Origin: Eucalyptus grandis
Lineage: Eukaryota; Streptophyta; Magnoliopsida; Myrtales; Myrtaceae
NCBI RefSeq assembly: GCF_016545825.1
Contig: NC_052616.1
Location: 60,595,278 to 60,659,277, forward strand
DNA length: 64,000 nt
Direction: 5' to 3'
In this document: positions 1 to 10,275 of the stretch, piece after piece
Layout: each line of letters starts with the position of its first letter
Position numbering within the stretch: the first letter of the stretch is position 1
Program-made: the position numbers and the translations under genes
Notes under the pieces: model-generated
The model's database searches: none
Seen by the model: the letters and a program-made list of their open reading frames with translations, nothing else
What the model was told of the DNA's origin: nothing

Positions 1-651
1 TCACATATGACAGAGAAGCACAGAAAAGAAAAAACTGACAGTTTCTCATATGACAGCCATTAATCGGTCCATGTTCATTATTACCAATCGAAGCGAAAAA
101 AGTAAAGAAGAAAACCTGAAGATTGATCTCGTGGTAGAGGGCTTTCACTTTTGCGACATTTGCTGGATCAGGTTTCCCATAGTTCTCCTGGTCATCATCA
201 AACAATAAGAAAAAAGTTGTGCTACCCACCAAAATAATAAATCCCCATCAACACAGCTCAAGATATGAAAACTCAATTCAACTCCTTAGGCTCAACTCGA
301 TCGATTCCATATCCAAATCCTTCCCACCACCGCATTTTCGAATCCGGGTGGCTACCCACATACGCATCCGGGCGAAGAACAACCCCGCACCCGACAATAC
401 CACGATCCAACACCGCAAGAAGACCACGGCCATTACCACGGCAACCCAAGAACTGAACAGACACGGCTAAACTTCCCAATCGCAGTACCCCCAAAACAAA
501 CAACCAGAGAAGGAAACTAAGTCGAGATTTTGAGACGAACCCGTTCGACCCAGTGGCGGGAATCATCGGAAAACTCGAACGCCGGGTCCTCCGGCAGCTC
601 CTTCTTCAGGACGGCGTGGGCCTCCAAGAACTTGGACTTCAGATCCGCCAT
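1..651 (-). pseudogene. Farnesyl diphosphate synthase pseudogene, exons 2-10 deleted, runs off left edge
   Basis: Reverse-strand copy of the FPS gene at 41966-46248. Exon 1 is at 541-651: 37 codons, open, start codon kept, with changes Y12H, L20P, E30D, Q33H and D36E relative to the intact gene. The start of intron 1 follows at about 230-540. A junction at about 215-230 then leads directly into the end of intron 10. Exon 11 is complete and open at 116-187 (24 codons), and positions 1-115 match intron 11. Exons 2-10, which hold both aspartate-rich catalytic motifs, are missing (about 3.4 kb in the intact gene). It cannot make a prenyltransferase. Exons 1 and 11 are both in phase 0, so a spliced message would keep frame. 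Exon 12 lies outside the window, so the 3' end is unknown. Confidence 0.93.
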
Positions 652-879
652 TCACGCGACCACCGAGCTCTCCCCCGCCACTCCGCCCTCTCCCGCTGCC
701 TCGCTCTTCCGGCAACGCCGAAGGGGAACTCCGAACAGAGCGAAGACGAAGAGAGAAGGAAGGACGGCGAGCAAGCTCGAGAGTCGCTCGCTGGAGGCCC
801 GGGGCCTTTTGTAGGAGCGGGCGAGCGAAACAAGGCAGGGATTTGAGCTAGAATTACGGGGCTGCCACTGGTTCGGTCT

Positions 880-1190
880 CTCTCTCTCTCTACACAAGGC
901 GTTCATAGAATCAGAACTTCAGAACATGCTGTTTTTTGTCGTGATTGCGCTTGCATGTGTTTGAGCGTGTGATTATCTTTTAGGGCCACAGATCTTTGGA
1001 ATACTTTCCCCCTCTCTCTCTCTCTAACACGAGGCGTTCAGGACAGCTGTTTTTTTTGTCGTGATTGCGCTTGTGTGTGTTTGAGCGTAGGACAGCCGTT
1101 TTTTGTCGTGATTGCGCCTGCGCGTGTTTGAGCGTGTGATTATTTTTTAGGGCCGGCAGATCTTTGGAATAATTTCCCCCCGTTTTTTTG
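880..1190 (-). repeat. FPS promoter-proximal repeat, inverted copies
   Basis: About two and a half degenerate copies of a block that contains a CT run, a 'TTTGGAATA' segment, 'AGGGCC(G)GCAGATC' and a GC-skewed 'TCGTGATTGCGC' segment. The same block lies on the opposite strand about 280 bp upstream of the intact FPS start codon (41578-41706). It is part of the left arm of the FPS inverted repeat. Confidence 0.75.
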
Positions 1191-1679
1191 TTTTATACTT
1201 CTCCCAAGAAATCGTCCATTTCTACTGATTTTCCATGATTTTAAGGGGAAAAAAATCATGTGTTAAGATGTTGTAGTTATAATTCATAAAAGTAATTTAT
1301 CTAGTCTTTGAAATGCTTCAACACGGGCTTGTTCAGTAAGAGTAAGAGTGATCAGTTCGGAGGAGGATAAATAGGTTACAAATCTGGAATTTGAAATCTG
1401 GAATATATCCCGTTAAAATCGATTCTTAATTTTTGGGATTTAGAGCCCATCATGTTCATTATAAACCCTGACTCGACAACTTACCCTATTTTTTATAATA
1501 TGATTTTAGGGTCTACCCATTTTTTTTCTTTTTATTTTTTTTCATTTTTTGTAGCAAATAATATGAACAACAAAATTATTCAGAGTAAAAGATGAACGAG
1601 CATGAGTGAACGAAAGTGAGTCGAAAACGAGTGAGGGTTATAATGCTCGAATGAGTGAAGGAGAACCACGAGCTAGGTA

Positions 1680-1775
1680 GGAGAAGAATATTTTAATTTA
1701 AGTTATTTTTAAAATGCTTATTTTTTGGGTCCATTTTGGATGATGACTGGGGAGTGAGGTTGGTTGAAGGAGCAC
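1680..1775. repeat. Outer part of FPS inverted-repeat arm
   Basis: The reverse complement of this stretch matches 36676-36775, including the shared 'GGGGAGTGAGGTTGGTTGA' segment. Positions 651-1690 match the reverse complement of about 41060-41966. The left arm is therefore contiguous, while the right arm is split by about 4.3 kb. Confidence 0.75.
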
Positions 1776-1794
1776 TTTCTCGTGTGGAGAGAGA

Positions 1795-2215
1795 GAGAGA
1801 GAGGGGGAGAGTATTCCAAAGGTCTGCCGACCCTAAAAGATAATCATGCAAGCGCTAGTCCCAAAAAAAAGCACATGCGAGCGCAATCTACGCCTTGTGT
1901 AGAGAGAGAGAGAGAGAGCTCGACACTGAATTAAAAGTAGAGGTGGCCTCCGCTTCTGGTGGACTATCAAGCACAGTAAAAGAGAGAGAGAGAGAGAGAG
2001 AGGAGGGAAAGTATTCCAAAGGTCTGCCGACCCTAAAAGATAATCACATGCAAGCGCTAGTCCCAAAAAAAAAAAGCACATGCGAGCGCAATCTACGCCT
2101 TGTGTAGAGAGAGAGAGAGAGAGAGAGAGAGAGCTCGACACTAAATTAAAAGTAGAGAGGTGGCCTCCGCTTCTGGTGGACTATCAAGCACAGTAAAAGA
2201 GAGAGAGAGAGAGGG
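1795..2215 (+). repeat. Tandem duplication of a ~200-bp GA-rich unit
   Basis: Two direct copies (about 1803-2005 and 2010-2215), each consisting of 'GTATTCCAAAGGTCTGCCG', 'GCACATGCGAGCGCAATC', a (GA)n run and a 'GGTGGCCTCCGCTTCTGG' segment followed by another (GA)n run. The first half is the same block that occurs at the FPS promoters, here on the + strand. No convincing gene. Confidence 0.85.
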
Positions 2216-2945
2216 GTCAAAGCCAAGAAAGAAGCGCAAAGCGAGAAGCTTTTCCCATGTTTTTTTTCTCTCTATTGCATTTCTTCGTTTTCTTTTTCCA
2301 TGTCCTTGCGGGAAGATCAATAATTCAGGATTGGTGGGTCGTGTCCCGAAACTGAAGGGGGTCCAAATCAACCCAAACAGGGGCTGGCGATGTCTCACCT
2401 GTCCGTCATGCATGCCGGCCCCCCCTTTTGACGAGGAGGGGCCCTTCTCCTTCCATCAAATTATCAAGAACGCCCCTTGTGATGTATTCCCTCCTCCCAT
2501 CCTTCCTCCCTCCTGCTTTTGCCTGTTCCCCTTCCACCACCTTCATTCATTGTCCAAAGTGTAAAAAGTATCATTACATCTTCGTACCTCACTAGCAATC
2601 ATATCATGTCGTATTCGGGCTTTCTCTCTTTGCCTATATATGGCTTTTGCCTTTGTTTTGCACTGGTGTCGTCTCGTCGGTGGTGCCCGACATTATCAAC
2701 TCCTAAGTCTTGGTTGGAAAGAAGAAAGGTTGAAATAGAATTACGGCACTAATCTCCATTTTCATTTCAATACTTGCTAATAATAATAGGGCGAAGAGAC
2801 TTGATTTGAATGTATTCACTTGTATCGTTTGTCAAATAAATACCACATCATCAAAATTAGATCTAATTGCTGAAAAGAAATAGACCACGTTGTCAAAGTT
2901 AACCCACCCCAACATGAACCTATTCAACTCTTTCATACGATGTTG

Positions 2946-2989
<44 letters not shown>

Positions 2990-5541
2990 CTTAGTTAGTG
3001 GTCATGCTTCATTTTCGTGGATGTGATTGTAAAAATGCCCCACCATTTATCGCTTATCCTAATTGTGAGTGTCATGTACCATGATTCTAGCGATTGGTTT
3101 CTAAGCGGACGCTGATGCAGATCATGCGCGAATTGGAATTCGAACAAAACGAAAAAGAAGACTGCATGATCTTCGGGTGGATGTGTTGTTTTCTTTTGAA
3201 GGCGAGAATTCAAAATGCCAGTACGAACTCATTTAAGTGCGACGTTGCTTTATGAGGAGTAATACATCCCAATCGAAGAATGTGGGTGGTCCATTTCACA
3301 AACCAAATTGGCATTCGATGTTTTAATTGAGAGGGGGGGGATTGGTGCATTTAAGGAATATATTTTAACATGGTTCCTTTTTGCCCCTAGCGAAAGCCAA
3401 TCTTAGTTTCACGACATCAACGTGAAGCTGCAAGACAGGGCCCAAGCTTAAACGCTGTACACTGTTCTCACAGGACAAGGCATCTCACTTGCATCACCCA
3501 ACATGCTTCTATCTTCTTTTTAGAGAGAGAGAGATGTGCACATGTACTTCTAAACGCATCCTTTGTTTTAGGCTTTAGAACTTTATGGATCTATATTTTC
3601 TTCTATCGGATTCAGGATGAGGTAGAGCCTACAAAGCATACAATGTGCCACACAATGCGTGATGGTTACATTGCACTCATATTAGCCTCGGAGTGAAAAG
3701 CAAACAACATCTAATATTACACCGTTCATGTCATTTCTTCTTTATAGAGAATTGGGTGTTGTCTAGACCAATTTCGCACGAAGCACAACCGGCCCCCTTA
3801 GCTCTTTTCTTTAGTGAACCACACGGTGGTAAAGTGACTTATTCACGTGAACCGTGGTCTTTTCCCATTACCGAAAATTGGAAAGAGAAGAAAAAAAAAA
3901 TTGTGTGGATGATTGAGAAAAATCGCCCTTTATATTAGTGGAGATGCCACTCTCTTTTCATGGGGTCCACTTGGCCATCCTCCTTTTGTTCACTAGCTTT
4001 CGTTCTCTCCGGTTAAGACAATGCCAACTCGCAGCATTCAACGTGCACACCGTCGTCCACACGAGCGACCAACATGGCCAAGAACGATGACGATGACGAA
4101 ATCGCCTTTGGCAGCTCTCTTTCGCCACTGCTGCGTTTGCTTTCTTTATAGTTGTCTAGATAGAAAAGCATATCGACACGGATTAGTCTATACACCATCT
4201 TTTATAAAGCTTCTCCTGCATATCAGATTGCTTTTTCTGGGCTTAGGGCACGATCGACATCGCCCACCCACATCCAACGTGGGGTACAAGGTTCAGCGGG
4301 TCAAGGGTTCGTGCTTAGGGTTTCATGACATGCCATGGTCCACTCGCGTCCACATGAGTTTCAACTCTCACCAAGTCAAATTTTATATTTTGGGGTGGGT
4401 ATCGTTAAAAAACCATAAATTGATACATCAGTCATAAATTTATTATGAATTACTATATTTGTGACAAATTTATTCTTCATTAATTTCCGTTAAATTTTTC
4501 TATCAAAAATACTAAGTTGAATGAAACATGCCGATTGACGGATTTATTAATTTGGAGTTTTAGCCTCTATTCATCATATGTGCATTAGTTTGCGATTTTT
4601 CGCAATATTAATCTCATTTAATGGAAACTAACAATGATAAATTTATAATAAATGTACCGGTTTGAAGTTTTTAGTGATCCAAATATTATTTTGCGGTAAA
4701 TTTGTCATATATATCAGTTTTGGGTTTTTGGTGATTAGAAAAATTAATTTTTGATAAATTTGTCACAAATATATTAAACAAATTCCGAACCCCAAGCCAA
4801 AACCAAACAAAACATCATCGCCCAACCGGAAAGGACGAGACAACCAGCAAGAATCAAGACCAGCACCGAAACATCAAGAACGCGAAGCACAGCAGTGGAC
4901 CCTCCTGCACCACCACTCCAAATTGGAAACACTACGGATGCGCCAGAGTAGAAAAGAAGATGCATGGGTCTATCCCCTAGCTACGTTGAAGTCTCCTGTT
5001 TCTTGGGAAGTTAAAAGGTTAATATAATAAAAAATCTCAAATTATATACCCGTGTTATATTTACACAAAATTAATTTGTGTCGGAAAAGAATCTAAATTG
5101 ACATACTAGTGATAAATGTACCTAAATCTTAAAAAAAATTGGGGCAAAATTAAAATTGTAACAGATTTTCGAAAAATGGGTGTACAAGTTTGCATTATTT
5201 TCTAATGCAAAAATTAATTTTTGGTAAATATGGTACAGAAGAGATAATTTGAGATTTTTAATTAATCCTAAAGTTAATTAAGGGCACGTAGCCCTAAAAA
5301 GAGAACATTATATGATATGTTCAAGAGTCAGGATATTTACAAAATAAATTATTACACGAGCTAAATAGATTATTTGACAGATGGATATAAATTAAACTTC
5401 ACGACGACTTTTGGACCACGCGACAAAAGTTCCCTTAGACTTCCGCCGTGTTAAAAAATTAATAAATAAACACCGTGTATATGATAATAATTTTTAACCT
5501 AATTGAATGATAGATTTTTCCGGAATAACATATGTAGCCAG
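2216..5541. other. Intergenic region, no gene recognised
   Basis: AT-rich, low-complexity DNA with many stops in all frames. Open frames up to 138 codons (for example 4021-4437) show no domain, no codon bias and no paralogue here, so I do not call them. A (CT)n microsatellite lies at 2949-2986. Confidence 0.6.
2949..2986. repeat. (CT)n microsatellite
   Basis: Uninterrupted CT dinucleotides, about 19 units. Confidence 0.95.
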
Positions 5542-5956
5542 TGGGGAAATCGGCTCTTGATCCGGTCCAGTTCCTAAGTGAAATTGGGAACCAAACCGAG
5601 AGAATCGGTTCCTATTTTTGGGATGGGAATTGAATCGATGGTTCTAGGATCTGGAACCAATGGGACTAACCGGTCTAGTCTAATGGACCGGCCACTTAGC
5701 AACAAAAAATCTAAATTTTTTTAAAAAAAATACTTACGTTATTACAACAATAGGGTTTATTATTATTTTTAAGAAATTAAAAATATATTTTTAATTAAAA
5801 AAAAAATCTTTCCGATCCCCCTCCTCCAGAACTAGGAACTTGACCGAAAATCACCGTTTCATTTTTATGGAACGAAGAATTAAACTGATATTCTCGGGAG
5901 CCGGACCAAACTTGCTGATCCGATCCGGTCCAGGCGATCCAATATGCTCATCCCTA
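5542..5956. mobile_element. hAT-like non-autonomous element
   Basis: Begins 'TGGGGAAATCGG' and ends '..GCTCATCCCTA', an imperfect terminal inverted repeat of the TAGGG type. Flanking octamers GTAGCCAG (5534-5541) and GCAGCCAA (5957-5964) match at 6 of 8 positions, as for a hAT 8-bp target duplication. The paralogous block at 8860-8900 and 18110-18150 has a single 'TAGCCAGATGGTGATT' and no element, so it is an empty site. Interior is rich in 'CCGGTCC' and 'GATCCGG' words with no coding capacity. Confidence 0.6.
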
Positions 5957-7050
5957 GCAGCCAAACGGTGATTAAATGGACATAAGAGAATGAGGGCAAA
6001 AAAAATCTTAATGGCATGCTCGGATGAAGTGGCCTCCGCATGATCTGACGGTGAATATGAGATGGGCTCACATAATCCCGGTGTATCCATTACTTGATTG
6101 TGTATTCGTTGTTGGAGTAAGTGGCCTTCGGTTTTGTGCATTCGTTCGGAGAAAGGGAAGTTTATGTTCAGTTACATCTTTCTCTATAATGTCACAATAT
6201 TCAATTTACAGTGAGACCCAAAAAAACAATTACATTGTTACACGGCTTCAGTGAGAAGTTTTTCACACGATCCGTAAACATCCCGTAAAAATTTCACGTG
6301 GTGTTAGAACAGAAAAAGAACTCCGTTAGAGATATTGTTTGTCGCTACATCTTTCTATTTTTGACCTTTTCCTTCTACTTTGGCTCTTAGGTCAATTTGG
6401 ACGTTGGACCTCTTTCTTTAACCTAGATAGGGAAAATTACAAAAAAAAATTCTAAATCAATTGTATTTACGCAGACTCAGTCCCAAACATTTCAATTTTG
6501 CTGATTTGCTCGTAAATTTTTTTACAATTTGTCAATTGAGCCATTTTAATTAATTTTAACTGAAAATCACTAATCTAGATATTGGCTGTGCTACTTAGGA
6601 TGGCCAACACTAATGTGGACAATTATTATAAATTTTTCTAATATTTTTAATGTTTTTTCTTTTTCAATTTTGTCTGTTTTTTTTTTTCATTGTGCTGGCG
6701 AGAGTCGCCGGTGGCCCTTGTCAGAAAAATAATTTGAAAAAGAAAAGAAAAGAAAAATTCAAATAAGAAAAATGTACAATGATAGTGCCATGTAAAAGGC
6801 GTTTCTAGTCAAAATTAGACGGAATAACTCAATTGATAATTTACCAAAAGGTTTAATATTAAAATTGATAAAATCGAAATATTTAAAATTTCAATTTGCA
6901 TAAACACAATAGGTTTAGAATTTATTTAGTAATTCTCCCAACGTAGAGATCATGAATCTTGAACAACACATGCATGGTCCTGTTTTAGATCACGTGGAAA
7001 TTCTTTTCACAAAAGTTTCTTTAAAAACAATTGTCGAGTATGTACAATAT
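5957..7050. repeat. Array block X, copy 0
   Basis: First of several copies of the block that precedes each copy of the small unknown gene; others are at 8880-9960, 16450-17180 (partial), 18130-19240 and 28333-28670 (partial). It holds the conserved 'GGTGATTAAATGGA' start, a 'TGTGCATTTGTTC'-type segment and a long-TIR MITE (6430-6939). No gene is recognised. Confidence 0.8.
6430..6939. mobile_element. Long-TIR MITE (Mutator-like), copy 1
   Basis: Ends GGGAAAATTAC.. and ..GTAATTCTCCC. The arms of more than 100 bp are imperfect inverted repeats: 'TCAATTGAGCC' and 'AATTTTAACTGAAAATCAC' on the left answer 'CTCAATTGATAATTTACC' on the right. Flanks AACCTAGATA (6420-6429) and AACGTAGAGA (6940-6949) match at 8 of 10 positions, like a MULE 9-10-bp target duplication. 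Non-coding. Related copies are at 9377, 16543, 18630 and 49284, and a half copy at 28333. Confidence 0.6.
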
Positions 7051-7073
7051 CTTCTCCGGCTTTAACTAATAAT

Positions 7074-7608
7074 TTGATGCCGGAATTGAGATTAGATGCT
7101 AATGATTACGCGATAATAATCAGGCTTGACGCTGATCATGCCAGGTCTAATTTAGGAAATAATCCGGGAAGTGATCTAATTCGAGAAAGTTATCTACTTA
7201 GCCTTACTCCTAATCCTACTCGTAAGTTTCCTTTTCCACTTCCTACAACGTTAGTCTGTTCGAAATCTACTAGAGCTAGGATCACTCCAGGGACTGCTTC
7301 CAATGGCCAACGCCGCCACCCAACACAGAGATCTTCTCACCAGGAACGGCTCTAGGCCTTCTCAAGAGCCGTGCAATCTTCCCTCCGGCGAAGAGTTCTC
7401 CGCTTCGCTCGTCGACTTCCGATGGGATGCCGGGGAGTCAAGCTTGGTTGACACTCTTGCGCCGATGGCCACTCCCGGCAGCCACAGGTCTGGTGAGGAT
7501 GGCTGTGTAGTTTGATTGGACCCCGATTGGTTTGAGGTTGATCTTAGCCTCTCGGACTTTCTGCAAGTCATCCGCATGGAGCATCAAAATAGTCATGGCA
7601 AGGAATGA
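7074..7608 (+). pseudogene. Unknown small gene, pseudogene copy alpha-1
   Basis: Oldest-looking copy of the intronless unknown gene. The reading frame is recognisable at 7303-7608 (102 codons) and follows the intact 117-aa copies (10276, 28973) to the same end. The arginine codon of the intact copies is TGA at 7513-7515, after which the conserved C-terminal tail, rich in D, L and F, continues open to 7608. About 75 bp that hold the TATA-like box, the leader and the start codon of the other copies are deleted near 7298. Positions 7074-7300 match the upstream, probably promoter, region of the other copies. Without promoter, start codon and full frame it is almost surely dead. Confidence 0.75.
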
Positions 7609-7739
7609 TTTTCGTGTAAAATCTTTGAGATCGGGAGAAATTTTGCGGTGCCTGAACTTATTATTTTTACGTACATATCAACACGATTTTGTTATGGGTG
7701 TCATCTTGTTATGACTCACTGTATTGCTCTTGTGGTTTA

Positions 7740-8574
7740 GGGCATGTTTGTTTATTTTTGTTTCTGTTCCCCGGAAGAAAATTTTCTATTCTTTTATTCT
7801 GAGGAACAAAAAAAGAACATAAATGCGTTAACACTTTTGTTCCGGAACAAAAATCTATATTTTTGTTTTCGGAAATAGATTTGAAACAAACAAGAAGTAG
7901 AAAAAAAATTTGTTCTTATTCCCGAGAACAATTCGAGAAACACTTCTTTTTTCTTCTTCTTTTTTCTTTCCTTCTTCTTCCTTTTGGCTAGTCGCCGGCC
8001 TCAGCCCATGGCCGCGACTGTCCGTCGAGGGCCGGCAACCTCGCTGGAGCGTTGCAGGCCCCCGACGAGGCCAAGCGTCACTAGCCCCTAGCAAGGCCGA
8101 CCTCGCGCCGCCTGGGAGAGGCTGAGCCTTGCCGGTGGCCAAGCGAGGTCACTAACGAGGCTCAACCTCGCCCAAGTGGTGCAAGGTCGGCCTTGCCCTA
8201 GCTTGGCGAGGCTAAGCCTCGCATCAACCGGCAAGGCTCGGTCTCGCCGGGCCACTATTGGGCGACACCGACTTGGCGATGGCTTGGCGAGACTCAGCCT
8301 CATCGGTAGGTTGCCGCTAAAGGAAAAGCGAAGAAAAAAAGAAAAAGAAAAAGAAAGAAGGAAAAAAAAAAAGAAAAATATTGAAAAATTAAAAGAAACA
8401 AAAAAAAAATATACAAGTTTACTAAACGCATTTCTATTTCTGGAGTAGAAAATTTTGCGAGTTCAAGCGCATTTTTATACTTAGAAATTGTTCTCTGGAA
8501 CATAAAAAAAAAAAAAAAAAACTATTTCTTTTCAAAAATTATTTCCCGAAACGGAAACGTTACCAAACGCCCCC
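7740..8574. mobile_element. Tourist-like (PIF/Harbinger) MITE, copy 1, with TTA target duplication
   Basis: 835 bp. Flanked by TTA at 7737-7739 and 8575-8577. Ends GGGCATGTTTG.. and ..CAAACGCCCCC are an imperfect inverted repeat. The paralogous site at 17873-17885 reads 'GGTTTAGTTACTAAATC' without insertion, which proves mobility after duplication. The middle (about 7985-8310) is a GC-rich, CpG-rich tract with 'GCCGGCC' and 'GCGAGGC' words between pyrimidine-rich and A-rich sides. Open frames in it are compositional. No transposase. Confidence 0.85.
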
Positions 8575-8879
8575 TTAGTTACTAAATCACGACAAATTTC
8601 GGAGTAGGAATACTAAACTCGTGAATCTTGAACTGAGAATCGAATTGAATCGTAGAGTTCGGCAAAACATATAATTTCTATGTCATGCACACCAAAGTTG
8701 AGGGAAAATTCCAAGGAGTGTAGGACAAGGTTTCTGTGTATAGAAAGATTCTGCAGCCCGTTGGTTTTGTAAGCACGAGGATCGTCCCCTTAACTCCTGC
8801 TGTGTATATGATAATAATTCTTAACCTAATTAAATGATAATATTTGCTCGAACAACATATGTTTAAATAGATTTTACTA
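8575..8879. other. Small-gene 3' flank
   Basis: Continuation of the 3' flank of copy alpha-1; matches 17873-18130 and, more distantly, 10745-10950. No gene seen. Confidence 0.6.
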
Positions 8880-9960
8880 GCCAGATGGTGATTAAATGGA
8901 GATAAGAGAGATAAGGACAAAAAAAAAAAATCTTATTAGCATAGTCAAATGAAGTGGGTTCGCATGATCTGACAATGGATATAAGCGAAGCTCGCATGAT
9001 CCCAGTGTATCTATTACTTGCCCATGATAATGTATCGATGAATGTGGATTTCTCACATGTTCGTCATCAGGACAAGTGGCCTTCGGGTTTGTGCATTTGT
9101 TCAAAGAAAGAAAAGCTTATGTTCAATTTACATCTTTCTCTATGATCATACATATTCACTTTACCTTGTCACACGGCTTAAATGAAAAGTTTTTCATATG
9201 GTCTGTAATTATCCCATAAAAATTTCAGATGATATCAAAACAGAAAAATAACGCCGTCAAATATATTAGTTGGCACTACATCTTTCTTTTTCTTTTTTTC
9301 TTTTTTTTTGACCTTTTGCTTCTACTTTGGCTCTTAGATCAATTTGGATATTCAACCTCTTTCTTCAACCTAGATAGAGAAAGTTTTCAAAAAGTTCTGA
9401 ATATATTGTATTTTTGCTAATTCAATTATAAGCCTTTTTAATTTGGCTAATCTAGTCGTGAACCCCTTTTACAATTTGCCAATTGAGCTTTTTCAACCGA
9501 TTTTGATTGAAAATTATTGACATGGATGTCCATCATGTCACTAAGATGGCCAATACCTAGTGGACAATTTTTGAAATTTCTTTTTTTTTCCTTTTTCCTT
9601 GCTTTTATTTCATTTTTCCAACAGGGGTCACCATAGTCGCTAGTGGCCCTCGTCAACACAATAAGAAAAAAAATGCAAAGAAAAGAGAAAAAAATAGAAA
9701 AATTTATGAAAGTTGTTGACGTTAGTGCGGGCAGTGTCACAAAAAACAGCCAACATTTACATTAGCGTTTTCTAGTTAAAATTAATCAAAATGACTCAAT
9801 TGACAATCTATCAAAAGGTTTATAACCAAATTGGCATAAATAAATAGATTTAGGACTTAATTTAGTAATTATCCCAATCTGAAACAAATGCATGCGTGCT
9901 CCTGTTTTAAGATCACGTGTAATTCTTTTCACAATTTTTTTTATAAAAAAACTTAATGGT
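8880..9960. repeat. Array block X, copy 1 (module A)
   Basis: Close match to 18130-19240 over its whole length, and to 28333-28670 over its end. Contains the long-TIR MITE 9377-9875. No gene recognised. Confidence 0.85.
9377..9875. mobile_element. Long-TIR MITE (Mutator-like), copy 2
   Basis: Orthologous in position to the elements at 18630-19129 and 6430-6939. Ends GAGAAAGTTTT.. and ..GTAATTATCCC are a diverged form of the same terminal repeat. It was carried along by duplication of block X and not inserted separately. Confidence 0.6.
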
Positions 9961-10227
9961 CGAGTATACAATATCTTCTCCAGCTTTGATTATCTATGAT
10001 AATTTGATGCCAGAATTGGGAATAAAAGCTGATGACTACGCGACAATAACTAGGCTTGACGCTGATCATGAGAAGTCCAATTTAGGAAATAATCTGGGAA
10101 GTGATCTAAGTCGACAAAGTGATCCACCTAGCATTACTCCTAGTCCGAGGCGCATGTTTCCTTTTCCTCTCCTTACAACGTTAATCAGTTCGAAACTTAC
10201 TAGAGCTAGGATTCATCCGAGCACTGC

Positions 10228-10275
10228 TTAAATGGGAACCCGAAACCTCTTCCTCAGTCACTGCGACACTTACAA
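10228..10275 (+). promoter_or_regulatory. Probable core promoter and leader of unknown gene beta-1
   Basis: 'GCTTAAATGGG' about 48 bp before the start codon, followed by a pyrimidine-rich leader ('CCTCTTCCTCAGTCACTGCG'). The same arrangement with TTAAATAGG precedes the copies at 19533 and 28973, and survives at 17410. The spacing fits a plant TATA box with a short leader. Confidence 0.5.

Noticed and set aside
541..846. Plus-strand frames over FPS pseudogene exon 1 and its leader
   Set aside because: Antisense shadows of the FPS exon and its GC-rich 5' leader.
7074..7300. Short frames beginning MPEL/MLEL (..DYATITRLDADH..), recurring upstream of each small gene
   Set aside because: Stops fall at different places in each of the five copies, and the stretch lies directly before the TATA-like box. 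It is better explained as a duplicated promoter region.
7855..8303. Arg/Pro/Ala-rich frames in the GC-rich MITE cores (also at 26112-26555 and 50762-51103)
   Set aside because: They follow base composition of the element cores, appear on both strands at once and do not align as proteins between copies.
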